From Agrypnia vestita (Eukaryota; Arthropoda; Insecta; Trichoptera; Phryganeidae), in NCBI GenBank assembly GCA_016648135.1, contig JADDOH010000307.1, positions 186,001 to 250,000 of the forward strand: a DNA stretch of 64,000 nucleotides, written 5' to 3'. Both the position numbers and the translations under genes were made by a program. Below the pieces are notes generated by a model. It was given only the letters and a program-made list of their open reading frames with translations, was not told where the DNA came from and ran no database searches. Of the stretch, positions 45,590 through 56,021 are shown one piece after another (within the stretch, counting starts at the first letter, position 1; every line of letters begins with the position of its first letter).

Positions 45590-46609
45590 AACGCCAATTA
45601 AGGCCCAGCAATGCTGGAAATGGACCCCACAATTATTACATACAAAATTCCCAAAAAATCATTAAGGCCAATAATGACCACAGTACCCAAATTTAGACTT
45701 TGACTTACCAGACCTCACTTGGTAATAAGCTAAGCTTCCGATACGAACGGACGTGCTTGCACTGCCCCTCGTGACGGAAATTTATTAACAAGACAACCTG
45801 AAAATGCCTGTTGTGATTCAGGCGAAACGTCGGTTGACGAATGGTCCTTCTGAGGACCAGATTTTGACGCGGGTTACCCCCAAAGAAATTAATACTAACA
45901 CACACATATATACATATATAAGTATAATATATATAATATATATATATATATATTATTATATATATATATATATTATATATATATATATATACTATTATAA
46001 GTTAATTTTTTTTAAATAAATAAACTAACGAAGTTTTAATTATGTACGCGCGTTAGAAGCTATATTCTTTGGAAAAAGTGAGGGTTTCCATAAATGCTAA
46101 AAGTTTTTTTCATTAGAGCGACAAAAGGAGTCAGGCAATGAATTACGGTTTATAAATTTTAATGAAATAAATATTTATTTTTTAATTAATCATCAAAATA
46201 ATCTGTATAATCTGTCTTATATTGCATTGAAACATAGGTGGACGGAATGCATATGAGTATTTTACTCTGACCCCTACTATGATCGCAGTCTGGATCTCTT
46301 ACAAGTAAACTATACACATTTTACTCTTTTTGACGACTAACTTCCGTCGCATGATTCGCGCATATTTTGTTGCATACTAAAATTTCCCCCCAATGCGACT
46401 AAAAAAGTATAACTTATAAAGTATTTTATAATTTTTTGTAAAAATCATTTTCAATAAGCCACAAGAATTAAAAGTGTATGAAACAAAACTGTATTCAGTA
46501 ACTTATGACATGTAAAGACGAAGAACAGTATCTTAAGGCAGATTGAGTGGCACTATCCATATTTTTTTTTAAATATGTTTGAATAGAATTAATGTATTAG
46601 ACTATGAGC
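45230..46609. other. Spacer with TA microsatellites and a hammerhead-like motif
   Basis: It contains an imperfect palindrome (45427-45486, CTCATCAACAGGTGTAAAT and its inverse ATTTACGCCTGTTGTTGAG), a pure TA run (about 45553-45588), the motif at 45798-45838, and a long AT/TAATA microsatellite at about 45905-45995. No gene is supported. Confidence 0.5.
45798..45838 (+). ncRNA. Hammerhead-like core
   Basis: CUGAAAA (45798-45804), stem II GCCUG-UUGUGAUU-CAGGC (perfect 5 bp), GAAAC (45824-45828), loop GUCG, cleavage triplet GUU. Position 8 is A. Stem I could not be paired. Confidence 0.4.
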
Positions 46610-47129
46610 CAGCGACGACCAGACTTACATTATAGTATCAAACCTGAAATATTTTCTCTCCCATGTACCATAGTAGGTTAGAAGGTTTAGATATGATGAT
46701 GTTTAAGTTAGGGGGATTCGACAGGTAGGTAAGACAGGTAAAAAAAAAATGAGTTAGTGAAACATAAAAATAACAAACCTAATTTTTTTATGTTTTTGGC
46801 AGGACAATACACACATATTAATCATTTCCAGTGCTTTTCGCGGGTCATTTCTTCCGCCGGACGCTTTAAATTTCTATAAATGTCAAACACTCATGTAGTA
46901 ACAAATTTGAATTTGATATATTTTGTTCGGGCCGCTATTTGAGAATATTGCCTTATGCCTTATATTTTAACGTTTTACTTACGCATTTCTTTGTAACTAT
47001 ATTCTCTGTTATCTGCCAATATCCCCCGAATTCAAATGTCATAATATCCTAAACTTCTTACCTACTATAGTGTACATCTAAAGAAAATATTTCAGGTTTG
47101 ATACTATAACGCATGTCTGGCGGTTGCTG
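46610..47129. mobile_element. Foldback MITE, family C
   Basis: CAGCGACGACCAGACTTACA at the left and GCATGTCTGGCGGTTGCTG at the right are imperfect inverted ends continuing through TATAGTATCAAACCTGAAAT over about 75 bp. It is 520 bp and non-coding. A right-half copy is at 4828-5040. Confidence 0.6.
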
Positions 47130-47981
47130 CTTTTAAGAGAATGAAGTGAATATGGGCAAAAGATGAGATCAATTTAGAAAAAAAATTCTGTATATCTCCA
47201 CCGATGTATTACTCACTATGTCATTCTATTTCTAAACCATGACTAACTGTTCAAAAACATGAACGCTTATTATAAAACTACTAATCGGTAGATTTTTTGT
47301 TACTGACTTGTTTATTGCAAGTCGCTGATTTAGTACAATGATGTTTTGACATATTTTAATAATGATCCACTTAAAATTCGACTCGTAATATGTAGTTAGC
47401 CAACGGCTCTCTTCCTCTACGTAGTCTGTCTTCGAAATGGTATGTATATAAATATTAGGCATGTATCCGTGCCACGAACTTAGGCGCCATGTTGAACTGA
47501 TTGAACGGCGAAAATGAGTATCAGAAATAAATCATTAACACTCTCCAAGCCATTAATTTATTGTTACGAATAAGAGGTTTACCAATTTTTAGTAACGTAT
47601 TTCTGAGATATCAATCGGAAGTCGTATAGTGATTTACATTTTTGTTTTGATTACCATATAACATTATATTGCTTGAACTGTGAACTGTGTGATAATAATT
47701 TATTTTCAAGGATCTTTCTACAACTGTGATATTTTTTATGCGAGACATTTTAAAACTTTTCAACCAAATATGAATGAAAACTCGTGCACGTTATTTTAAA
47801 TTAATGTAAAATATTGCTATTCGTTTGATATTTATTTATTATTTATTTATTTAAAATACTGATGTAGATAGGAATATATAATGATACGAGCAATAGTCAT
47901 CTTACTGCTAACTATAAATAAATAAAAATAATGATTGTATTATTGGTATGTATCTACTTATATTATTTGATTAATTACACC
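47130..47981. other. AT-rich spacer
   Basis: No gene is supported. A minus-strand frame at 47232-47462 is of biased composition and has no domain. Confidence 0.4.
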
Positions 47982-48013
47982 TACATGTTTCGGAAAAACC
48001 TTTCCATCATCAA
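47982..48013 (-). ncRNA. Hammerhead-like motif with U3
   Basis: The minus strand reads UUGAUGA, U, stem II GGAA/UUCC, GAAAC, AU, GUA. Position 3 is U (opposite G8, so a wobble at best) and the cleavage triplet GUA is acceptable. Stem I is not convincing. A decayed copy with the same flanks (TTAATTACACCTACATG) is at 4500-4560. Confidence 0.45.
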
Positions 48014-48084
48014 TTGAAAAAAACTATAAATTGTTTATTTTATTATAAAATTGTGTGTAATATATTATACAAAAGAATACATTC

Positions 48085-48320
48085 TTATTGTGAAGTTGGA
48101 ATTTCAGAACAAACTTCTGTGAATTTTTTAAACCAAATTTATTAATCATACAGAAAAATCAAATCAACGAAGAAATATTATTTTAATTGGTAAATTAATT
48201 ATATTAATAATATCACCACGAATTATTTTGCTGTTTTTGAAGAAGAAGAAAAAATATTTGGGATTCGAATCACGGATTTCCAATCTATCCGGCAAAGGCG
48301 TGGTATGTTCAGATTTATAT
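48085..48320. repeat. Single arm related to the 36.7-kb palindrome, with a tRNA-like patch
   Basis: TTGTGAAGTTGGAATTTCAG and CATACAGAAAAATCAAATC match one arm of 36600-36786. At 48262-48280 GGGATTCGAATCACGG resembles a pol III B box. Confidence 0.4.
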
Positions 48321-48325
48321 GCCCA

Positions 48326-48425
48326 GACTATAATAACCTATAACGGGAAAGACTATAATAATCCATAACGGGAAAGACTAAAACAATCCATAACGGGAAA
48401 GACTATAATAACCCATAACGGGAAA
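48326..48425. repeat. Four tandem copies of a 25-bp unit
   Basis: The unit GACTATAATAACCTATAACG plus GGAAA recurs at 48326, 48351, 48376 and 48401 with a few substitutions. The flank GGCGTGGTATGTTC is itself repeated after the array (48426 on), so the array sits in a larger duplication. Confidence 0.9.
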
Positions 48426-49339
48426 GGCGTGGTATCTTATGATTTATGACATATATGCTCAGACTATAATAACCTTTTAAATTCAATAGGTAAATAATAT
48501 ATTTTTATACTAAATATGAAGAGTATCGCCGTGGGGTGAGGCAGATAGTGATACTCGTCACCCTCCCTGACCATGTCAATTATACACATTATACGTATTA
48601 TAGTGGTTTTGTTTTACCTACTCCTTATTATCACTGAGTCTTCTGTATCTGTTAAATCTATCTTAATTACGTTGTTTTATCTGTGTCGCCCTATTATTGT
48701 GGGAGACATATAACTAATCTTTTGTATTACATATTTTCCTACCATGTATTCATGGCTTCCTGTTGGATGAACAAATAAATAAATAAATACAACCTCGATA
48801 TCTCAAAACTGTCAAAAAACTTACGTGACTTCGCTTACGGAGTAATCGCAATGTCTACGATGAATCGGGCTCGAAGCTCCAAGATATCTGCTTTAACTAA
48901 AACCATCATCATCTCCAAGAATGATTTCTGTTATTAATCTGAGGCTATGTTCTTCTGGACATTCTTATTATTTATGTCATGGTTTGCTTATTATTTCTGC
49001 GTTTTCTTTATACTTCATTTCCATGCTCCCAGATATTTATATTTTCTTTGTATGCTTTCTTAATTTATTTATGCTGTATTAATTTTTGGTAGATATTTGA
49101 GTTTACGTAGGGAGCGTCGATATTTAGTTCTGTTATTTTTCGTGATCTTGAAAAATTAAGGGGGCGAAATTAGTAATTGTTGGTAAAGTATCGGGTTCGT
49201 ATTCCAGTGGAAGCTTAATTATTTAATACATCATTTTTTTTCAATATATCTTTAATTCTAAGAAGTAAGTAAAAAAATGAATACCCCGGAATGGAGATTG
49301 GAAAATGAAATAAACCGAAGTATCATTATAGATCCACTT

Positions 49340-49490
49340 TATATATCAGAAGTAACACTATTAGACCGAGTGAGAAGGACCGATATAAGGGGACCCTCGT
49401 AATGGAGCTTCCAGTCTTACACATTGATAGGTCTCAAGGTGACTTCGATACATCTTGCAAATGTCAAAAGAATGATTTCTAATGTGACCG
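49340..49490 (+). pseudogene. LINE C-terminal scrap (family D)
   Basis: The plus strand reads SEVTLLDRVRRTDIRG, then a stop and a degraded LIGLKVTSIHLANVKRM. The DRVR-TDIR block is shared with 53440-53735 (ILNRVKSTEIRETLRIER). It is heavily decayed. Confidence 0.45.
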
Positions 49491-49879
49491 AATTTTTCCG
49501 GATAGGATTTTCCGAACACGAATTTTGCGGACACGATATTTCCGGACACTGGTTATTCTAGACACTGATTATATATTATTGATTAGTTTAAGTTGATGGG
49601 TTATGTAAGGTTATTTTTAAATACGTCATAATCCGATGTTACCATTGATTTTGGAATTGTTCACGGTGTTTTTTGATAAATTTATGATATTTATCTCGAA
49701 ATAAATTAAAATAAAAGTGGTAAAATTCTGGCGCAACTTAAAGAGTAACAAAACAGAAGATAAAATTGTGGCGCATCTGGAAGAGTAACAAAACAGAAAA
49801 TAAAACCCGAAGTAAATTGAGAGTTTGAATATTCAAAGTGTGCACAACAAAAGTCGTTATATTCTGGATAATAATTAAT

Positions 49880-50110
49880 GGCCGCTGGAGTGGACCTCTT
49901 GAGCGCTCCGCAGCCGTATCGCTGAGCGCGCGAGACAGGTTTTACTCGAGCCTTTGGTTTGTGTGTATTTTATTTATAGCGAATTTTTTAAAGTCATCCA
50001 CCTAGTACAGACTAACTAACGGACCTCTTCCGTTTCGCGGACTGCTCTCCGGCGACCGCTGCACGGAGGCTGCTCGGAGGCTGCTGCAGGCTGGAACACC
50101 CAACAACCCC
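49880..50110. other. GC-rich patch
   Basis: GCGCTCCGCAGCCGTATCGC and CGGCGACCGCTGCACGGAGG are flanked by AT-rich DNA. It could be a promoter or the 5' untranslated region of a LINE. No ORF is evident. Confidence 0.25.
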
Positions 50111-50224
50111 GACGTGATTCTTCTCATTCTAATTAATTCACATTTTCACAATTAATTCAGCTCCACACATATTTATACCTTATCAAAAACTGACACCGTG
50201 AATTCAACATTTTTCAAAATATAT

Positions 50225-50467
50225 TATAAAAGCTATTTATATGGAAACCGGGTGTAAAAGTCTTTGGGCATTTACAGGGCCTACAACCTGACACATAGCT
50301 TATTTAAGTGATCACTTTATAAATTATAGCGTTCGCTGATTCCACCCATGGTTGACTACCACATCTATAAAAATTTTAAATGTTGTATATATGGTATTTA
50401 TGTACAACGCATCGATTTTTGTAAGCTATGGCTGTCTCATATAAATAACTTCGTCTGTGTGAGACAT
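50225..50467. mobile_element. Hairpin MITE, family A (copy 3)
   Basis: AAAAGCTATTTATATGGAAA leads in and GTCTGTGTGAGACATA closes, with AGTGATCACTT and CACCCATGGTTGACTACCAC interior blocks shared with 12934-13290. The outermost left TCTCACAG bases are missing. Confidence 0.6.
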
Positions 50468-50689
50468 ATTTAATATATTTTGATTAATGACGATTCCATG
50501 CTCAAAAATATTGTCAACATTTTTTAATATGTTTATTATTAAACTTTTCCATTTTGAGTAAATTATATCTGTAATGTTTCTGTAAATACGGGCAATATTT
50601 GATTCAGATTTTATCGAATGAAACAAAGCAATGAACATTATATTAAAATAAAATAGAACAAAAATAATACAATATTTATTGAATCGAAA

Positions 50690-51005
50690 TTAGAATCAGA
50701 ATATAAAATATAATATGTTGGTACAAATATTTAAATATAGGCATGGATTTGTTGCCCAAAAACTTAAAAAACACAATAAAACTAAATTTTTGGATTTGAA
50801 AAATTAAGGATTTTTTGTACAATGCAAGAAGTTACAGAATTCAAGATATACAGTTACAAAAGAAAAGGAAAAATATTTCACAAAAATGTTAAATTTACAA
50901 ATTACTCAAAATCTTCGACAACCTACCAAAGATGATGCAAAATATATTCAAAATAAAGTTTTTTAAATCACAGTGCAAAAGTTTATTATGAAAAACTTTA
51001 AGTAA
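50690..51005 (+). pseudogene. Jockey/CR1-like LINE tail, decayed
   Basis: The plus-strand LVQIFKYRHGFVAQKL corresponds to MVQIFKIKHELVPKYL of the copy at 155-722, and later FLNHSAKVYYEKL (in another frame) to the KLKCKNFIIKTFK end. Frameshifts and stops are numerous. As at the left end of the window, it sits next to a family A MITE. Confidence 0.55.
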
Positions 51006-51065
51006 CTTTTGTGGTACTATTACTATGTACTATTTATTGTCATGTAAATCATGAATAGGCCCGAT

Positions 51066-51285
51066 ATATGTGGAGTATAAAAGCAAAGGCAGCAATATCC
51101 AAAAAATATGAATCCAGTCTTCGAGCATAACTAATTTATAATGTACTGAATTCAAGATTATATAGGAAACATAGAATACGAATTCATAGGAAATTAACAA
51201 TCCTCGGTGACTGCATTCAAAACATTTTTTTAATTGTTTGAATATTGCTGCCTTTGCTTTTATACCCCAGAGGTATAAAATATCA
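51066..51285. mobile_element. MITE family E, short intact copy
   Basis: GTGGAGTATAAAAGCAAAGG at the left and GCTGCCTTTGCTTTTATACC at the right are inverted ends with AGCAATATCCAAA partners. It is 220 bp and non-coding. Confidence 0.65.
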
Positions 51286-51754
51286 ACAACAAAAAAATTT
51301 AAAAGTTATGAAAGTCAGAAAAGCATGAAAATTTGACGAAATTTTAGTGAAGCGAAAATTTGTCGTTGGAGAAATGATTAAATTGAGGAAGTTGTAATAA
51401 AGACGATATGAATTTGATTGGCATATTTTACATGAGAGGTGACTTTAACAAAAAATTACGTGACCAAATATTATATTAAGAATATTAATATGATAACAAT
51501 AACGCGAAAATCGCAATTTTCATTTTTTGTGTGGCATACAGGAGGAAACACATTTGATAGATGTTCAAGTTTTTTGTTTGTAACATTGTGGAAATTCATT
51601 TTTAATATTTTGAAAAATGAGGGTTAACACAACACTATTTTATTCCACTATTATTTATTTATGGTTTTTGTGTTTAATTTGTAGAACTCCATATTTATTT
51701 TTAGTGAAATTTAAAATAAATTAAATTTTAATAAATATTATTATTAAGTTCTAC

Positions 51755-52175
51755 GGGTTAGGTATTTTTATGAAACACCTAAATTACCAAACAGTGGCAT
51801 ATACAAATTAGCATATGCATATACAAATTAACATGTAATCATAAAGATTGCAATGCCACATATATAGGACAAACGGGAAGGTCTTTTTTAACTAGATTCG
51901 CGGAACACATGCGCTGCTATAAAAATAAAAATTCAGAGTCAAAATTTGCGGCCCATCTATTAAATGAAAACCACGTCCCGCAAGGTGATAACGAACCAAA
52001 ACCTTTACATATAGAAACAAAAGGTTTTAGGATGAATTTACTTGAGCAACTAGAAATAAATAAATATAAAAAGGATCCAAATATTAAACTTTTAAATAAT
52101 CAACAAAAAATGATCTTCTCTCCACTTCTAAATATTTTTAAAAAAACCAATAATCAAGGACATAAATTAAAATAA
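51755..52175 (+). pseudogene. Penelope-like GIY-YIG endonuclease domain
   Basis: From about 51775 the plus strand reads ETPKLPNSGIYKL, the GIY half of the motif, and then TCNHKDCNATYIGQTGRSF with the YIG half, the conserved arginine and the FAEHM histidine. It goes on through FAAHLLNENHVPQ and LEQLEINKYKKDPNI to a stop at 52175. A 20-bp duplication (CATATACAAATTA occurs twice, about 51799-51832) between the two halves puts a stop and a shift into the frame. The rest is open for about 110 codons. Related to the fragments at 22090 and 7790. Confidence 0.82.
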
Positions 52176-52360
52176 TATTTATAAATAACACTTGCAGAAA
52201 ACGGGGAATTTTGATAATTAAGCATAACGTTAACCGAGGCACCTTTAATGATAAGTGCCCGGGAAAAAACGTACATTGCTACAGGGCTTCACCACATATA
52301 TCTAATTACTCTAAATGGGAAGGGGTAACTTAAAATTGTATAAATAAGTCGTTTGTACGT

Positions 52361-52422
52361 GGTATATCCACTGTTTGATAATGGCCTTACAAGCCGAAAC
52401 AGCTGTAACACATAAAAATACC
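52361..52422 (+). ncRNA. Hammerhead-ribozyme-like motif with complete stem I (U3/A8 core)
   Basis: Stem I 5': GGUAU...UGU (52361-52365, 52372-52374). Core UUGAUAA (52375-52381). Stem II GGC-CUUACAA-GCC. GAAAC (52396-52400), loop AGCU, cleavage triplet GUA (52405-52407). Stem I 3': ACA...AUACC (52408-52410, 52418-52422), pairing with UGU and GGUAU. This is the complete type I layout, 185 bases after the Penelope stop codon and on the same strand. The invariant C3 and G8 are both replaced (U3, A8), which would still pair. Confidence 0.6.
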
Positions 52423-52515
52423 TAACCCGTAGAACTTAATAATAATATTTATTAAAATTTAATTTATTTTAAATTTCACTAAAAATAAAAATAAAAAACT
52501 ATTATTTATTTTGAA

Positions 52516-52557
52516 TTGTTAAAACGTTTTCGGGATTTCTCCCTTTGTCAATAACAA
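52516..52557 (-). ncRNA. Hammerhead-ribozyme-like motif (U3/A8 core)
   Basis: Minus strand: stem I 5' UUGUUA (52557-52552), core UUGACAA, stem II GGGA-GAAA-UCCC with a GNRA loop, GAAA, short A-A/U-U stem III, cleavage U, and stem I 3' UAACAA (52521-52516), a perfect 6-bp stem I. As in 52361-52422 the core has U3 and A8. It forms the left half of a palindrome; the facing half (52565-52610) keeps GGGAGAAAUCC and GAAAAC but has lost the core. Confidence 0.5.
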
Positions 52558-52668
52558 CGTTGTCAATAACAAAGTTGTAAACAATGGGAGAAATCCAGAA
52601 AACGTTCTAAAAATTCAAATAATTAATAGTGGAATAAAACAGTGTTGTGTTTACCCTCACATTTGTTA

Positions 52669-53360
52669 GGTTCAGCCTCGTCCTGATATCTTGCTAGACT
52701 TGTGTCCGTATAGGAGAGTATTATTTTTTATTAAAAAATGAGGCTACATTTTGAAATTCGTGAACTTATATGGAACTATGATTCAAATTTAAATATAAAT
52801 ACCTCTCTTTACACTATTTGAAAAAAATTGACATTCTGTCTTGGAAATATTTCTGATCAGACATTCATACGTGGTTTGTTGTCTAAATATTTCAAACAAA
52901 AACAGCCTCATTATTTTTTAGCGTCAAAACGGCAATATATTTAAATGTAATTTATGAAATATTTGAAAGACATTTAAAAATAATCGAATGCACGTTAATA
53001 TTGAAGAATGTTATCAGACTACGTGACGAGCACCGGCAAATTAATTGAATTAAATCAGAAATAAGCGCCGAACGTGAAACGGGCAGGTTCAAAATGAAAA
53101 GTATCAACCTCGTAACACAATGACCTCGGCTACCCGTGTGATACATTTTCATTTTTACAAATAGACTTCCGATGCTTGATTGTTATTAAATAATTCTACA
53201 CCTGTATGGAGTACGTACTAAGTAAACCAGTTTTTTAATATCGGTTAACCATAACCCGCCAACATACAACTCGCGTTATTGCCTCAGTCATAACACGCCG
53301 CGCGTGTGTGCGTGGGGGAGACGGGGGTGCGCGGTCACAGCGGTTGACCGCGCACAACAT
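52669..53360. other. Spacer, GC-rich at its right end
   Basis: No gene is supported. The right end (53295-53350) is GC-rich with GCGCGTGTGTGCGTGG and GCGGTTGACCGCGC inverted blocks, just before the telomere-type repeat. Confidence 0.35.
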
Positions 53361-53382
53361 CTAACCTAACCTAACCTAACCT
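53361..53382. repeat. Short telomere-type (CCTAA)n run
   Basis: CTAACCTAACCTAACCTAAC plus CT gives four and a half CCTAA units, the complement of the TTAGG repeat used at most arthropod telomeres. It is too short to be a telomere; it is an interstitial trace or chance. Confidence 0.8.
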
Positions 53383-53439
53383 GGAATAAAGCACGGCGTC
53401 ACATGCCTAAAGAAATACTAACAGAATCCAGGCTGCTGA

Positions 53440-53735
53440 AATGAATTATCTTTGGGGAATATCAGAAGTAACATATTGAACCGAGTTAAAAGTACTGAGA
53501 TAAGGGAGACCCTTAGAATAGAGAGGTTCTTTCTACATAAAGGAATAGATGCATTAAGGTGGCTTGCATGCGACTTGCGAATGTCAGCGGAGCGAATATT
53601 AAGATGTACCTTCTTGGCAACTTCAAGAAAGGCGGCCAACTAAGCTGGGACAAACATAAAAAAAAGGTTGGCCCTTGATTAGTCAACCAGTGCCGAACCG
53701 GCACAAGACAAGGAAATGTGGAAGCACCTTGTGGA
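53440..53735 (+). pseudogene. LINE C-terminal fragment (family D)
   Basis: The plus strand reads ILNRVKSTEIRETLRIERFF, then LRWLACDLRMSAERIL and FLATSRKAAN before a stop at 53641, with downstream AEPAQDKEMWKHLVES. The order RV-IR-L-IE / LRWF-H-RM / ATP-G-R-RG is the usual post-reverse-transcriptase tail of CR1/Tx1-like LINEs. The glycine and histidine of the LRWFGH motif are altered. Confidence 0.55.
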
Positions 53736-53739
53736 ATCC

Positions 53740-54812
53740 TAAGATAAGAGGATAAAGATGATGACGATGCAATATATTTTGGATATCATTATTATGATTT
53801 GACAATTTTACCAGGCGGATATATTTCATGCGTTCGGACAATCTGTGCATTAGCAGTTATAGTTTTTGGGATATAAATCAAAGTAGAAAATTTATTTGAT
53901 ATTATATTACTACTTCAATACATATAGTATATGTTACGTAAGAGCGCGAAGTAATGTAAGAAGTAATATACCGATAACAAATAGAGAACGGCATGGTTTC
54001 CTATATACGGCCATTGAATTCTTTAATGGACTTAAAGGAAATAAATAATGTAAGACTCTTTAATAAACAACTGAAATTATTCGATTATGTGAACTGCGCG
54101 TCTGCATTTTACCCGGGTGCCCGTACCTCCCTAGAGTCCCGCACGTGTGTCGTGCATATGTAACGAGTAAAATAAATTTCTTCTCACAATACCAATTCCA
54201 CACAGTGTATGAAAGGAGAATGCTTTATTGATACTCGTTCATAAAAAATAAAAACGACGTATTAACATATGCAACCGTGGATAAGTCTCTTTTTCTGAGC
54301 CACAGATAAATATGTTTCGACCAAGAACATTATTTATTAAAGTAGTCATATTTTCCGTGTCCACAAAAATTACATTAAATTTTATTATCACTAATTTAAC
54401 GATGATTTATTTAAATACTTCGTCATAAAATTCTGAACGGATTATTAAATTTGACTTTGCAAGAAAAAATCACTTATTTAGGTACACATGTAGGCACCAA
54501 TTAAAAATTATATGCATTTTGAAATAAATGTACAACTATGTCCATAAACATTTATTTACATTGCATTTTTGCAACTTTTTTTAAATGACTTGAATAAAAC
54601 TTTTAACAAATTATAGTATGAAATTTGTGTAGAACGTCGCCTCTCTAAAAGTTTACATAAAGTCACTCTTACACTCTCATTTCTGTTTTACCTCGTTTTA
54701 CCACCTTCTGAATCTAAATGTGTTTCTTTTTAGGTAATTATTTATTTCTTCAAACATTATTACATACATTTGTATTAAATGTATTTTTGTTTAATACGAT
54801 GTTTTTGATTTA
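53740..54812. other. AT-rich spacer
   Basis: Nothing recognisable except short low-complexity stretches. No gene is supported. Confidence 0.4.
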
Positions 54813-55210
54813 TCTATACTAACATATATAAGAGATAAATTTTGTAAGTTTGGCTGTGATGCAGGTGATCTCCGAAACTACTCGTCCGATTTCAAAAATT
54901 CTTTCACCAATATTTAGAATGGACTTTCAACGTAGACATAGGCTATAGACTTTTCGTGGTGACCTATTTTACAACCAAAGTCGACGAAAAAATGGTCAAG
55001 CGACGCGTTTTTACAAACGCTGCCTTAACGGTAAGAGATATTTAAATAATTTCTACAGAGAAGTTGTAGAACTTCAAAAAGTTCTTTAAAAAATCCGCAA
55101 CGACATATATCTATATGTTAAGGTTAATACACAAATTGATAAAATATGACTAAAAGTTATATTACTAAAGTATAAAAATCTGCACGTGCAAAGCCGCGCG
55201 GGTAAGCTAG
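54813..55210 (+). mobile_element. Non-autonomous Helitron
   Basis: Starts TCTATACTAACATATATAAG after an A and ends CTAG before a T (A|TC...CTAG|T), the Helitron signature. A short hairpin, GCCGCGCGGG, precedes the 3' end by a few bases. It is 398 bp and non-coding. It is the mirror of the copy at 56022-56423, 0.8 kb away. Confidence 0.8.
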
Positions 55211-55375
55211 TCAAGAGTAAAAAGATATGTTGTAAAATGTTAGTTCCACAATTTTCATAAAATGTTCGTAAATTGTGCTTAAATGTAACATTTTGACTAT
55301 TATTGATGACCTGTTGATAATCTGTTGAAAAGTCCACGAAGCCTAATTACTGTAGAGATACAGAAAAACACATCA

Positions 55376-55445
55376 GAAAAAAGGGTTGAGAAAATCACAT
55401 ACAATACATATTGCAGCCTCACCCCCGTGGTACAGGGACTCAAGT
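55376..55445 (-). mobile_element. tRNA-headed SINE, family S fragment
   Basis: The minus-strand CATAGTTCAGTGACTTGAGT keeps an A-box-like block and is followed by TGTGATTTTCTCAACCC. The B box is decayed. Confidence 0.35.
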
Positions 55446-56021
55446 CACTGAACTATGAGGGCCGCCAACAAATAAAATAATGCTTACTGAGTTTTTCCCA
55501 TGCTCAGGCAAGTATTTTAAACATTTTGTGTATTCGAGTATATACATAATTTTTTATGAATTACAGATACAAATTGCAAATAGAGTAGTGGAAGCATGAA
55601 ACAAAGTTCCACAACATGTCATCGGTGCTACAAATATACTTGTAAATTAACTAAAAACTCGATTGGATTCTCATTTGGTGAGAAGAAAGGATTAATTTAT
55701 TTTGAAATAACACATGATCGCATCAACAAAATGCTGCCTGCTCATTAACTAATAATTTTATTTGTTTTTTGTTTAACATTTATTAATCGCAAAATAAATA
55801 AAAGATAAACTCACAAAGTACTTTACTAGACGTCTCTCTGCAGTTCAATCGAATACATTTACCTATCTATCAAATTAACACACAATTTATAACATCTTAA
55901 AAAGTAAGTTTTATATCAAATAATTTAAATACTAAGGAAATAGTAACAGTATAATATAAAATTTAGATAGAAGAATACATACAAGCTCTTTGGCGTCCAA
56001 GTCAAAACGGTTTATCCTAGA

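Larger units (their letters stand above)
51616..52668 (+). mobile_element. Penelope-like element bounded by inverted arms
   Basis: The GIY-YIG coding end (51755-52175) and its 3' region with a hammerhead-like motif (52361-52422) are enclosed by an inverted repeat. The inner arms 51691-51772 and 52411-52492 (82 bp) are nearly perfect inverses. The outer arms (51616-51657 and about 52615-52665: GGGTTAACACAACACTATTT and inverse) are more diverged. The right side has an extra 120-bp palindrome with a second hammerhead-like motif. Terminal repeats in direct or inverted orientation are characteristic of Penelope elements. The 5' part with reverse transcriptase is absent. Confidence 0.8.

Noticed and set aside
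45553..45995. TA runs as promoters or origins
   Set aside because: They are plain microsatellites; no gene start lies next to them.
48326..48425. CRISPR array
   Set aside because: Simple tandem repeats without spacers.
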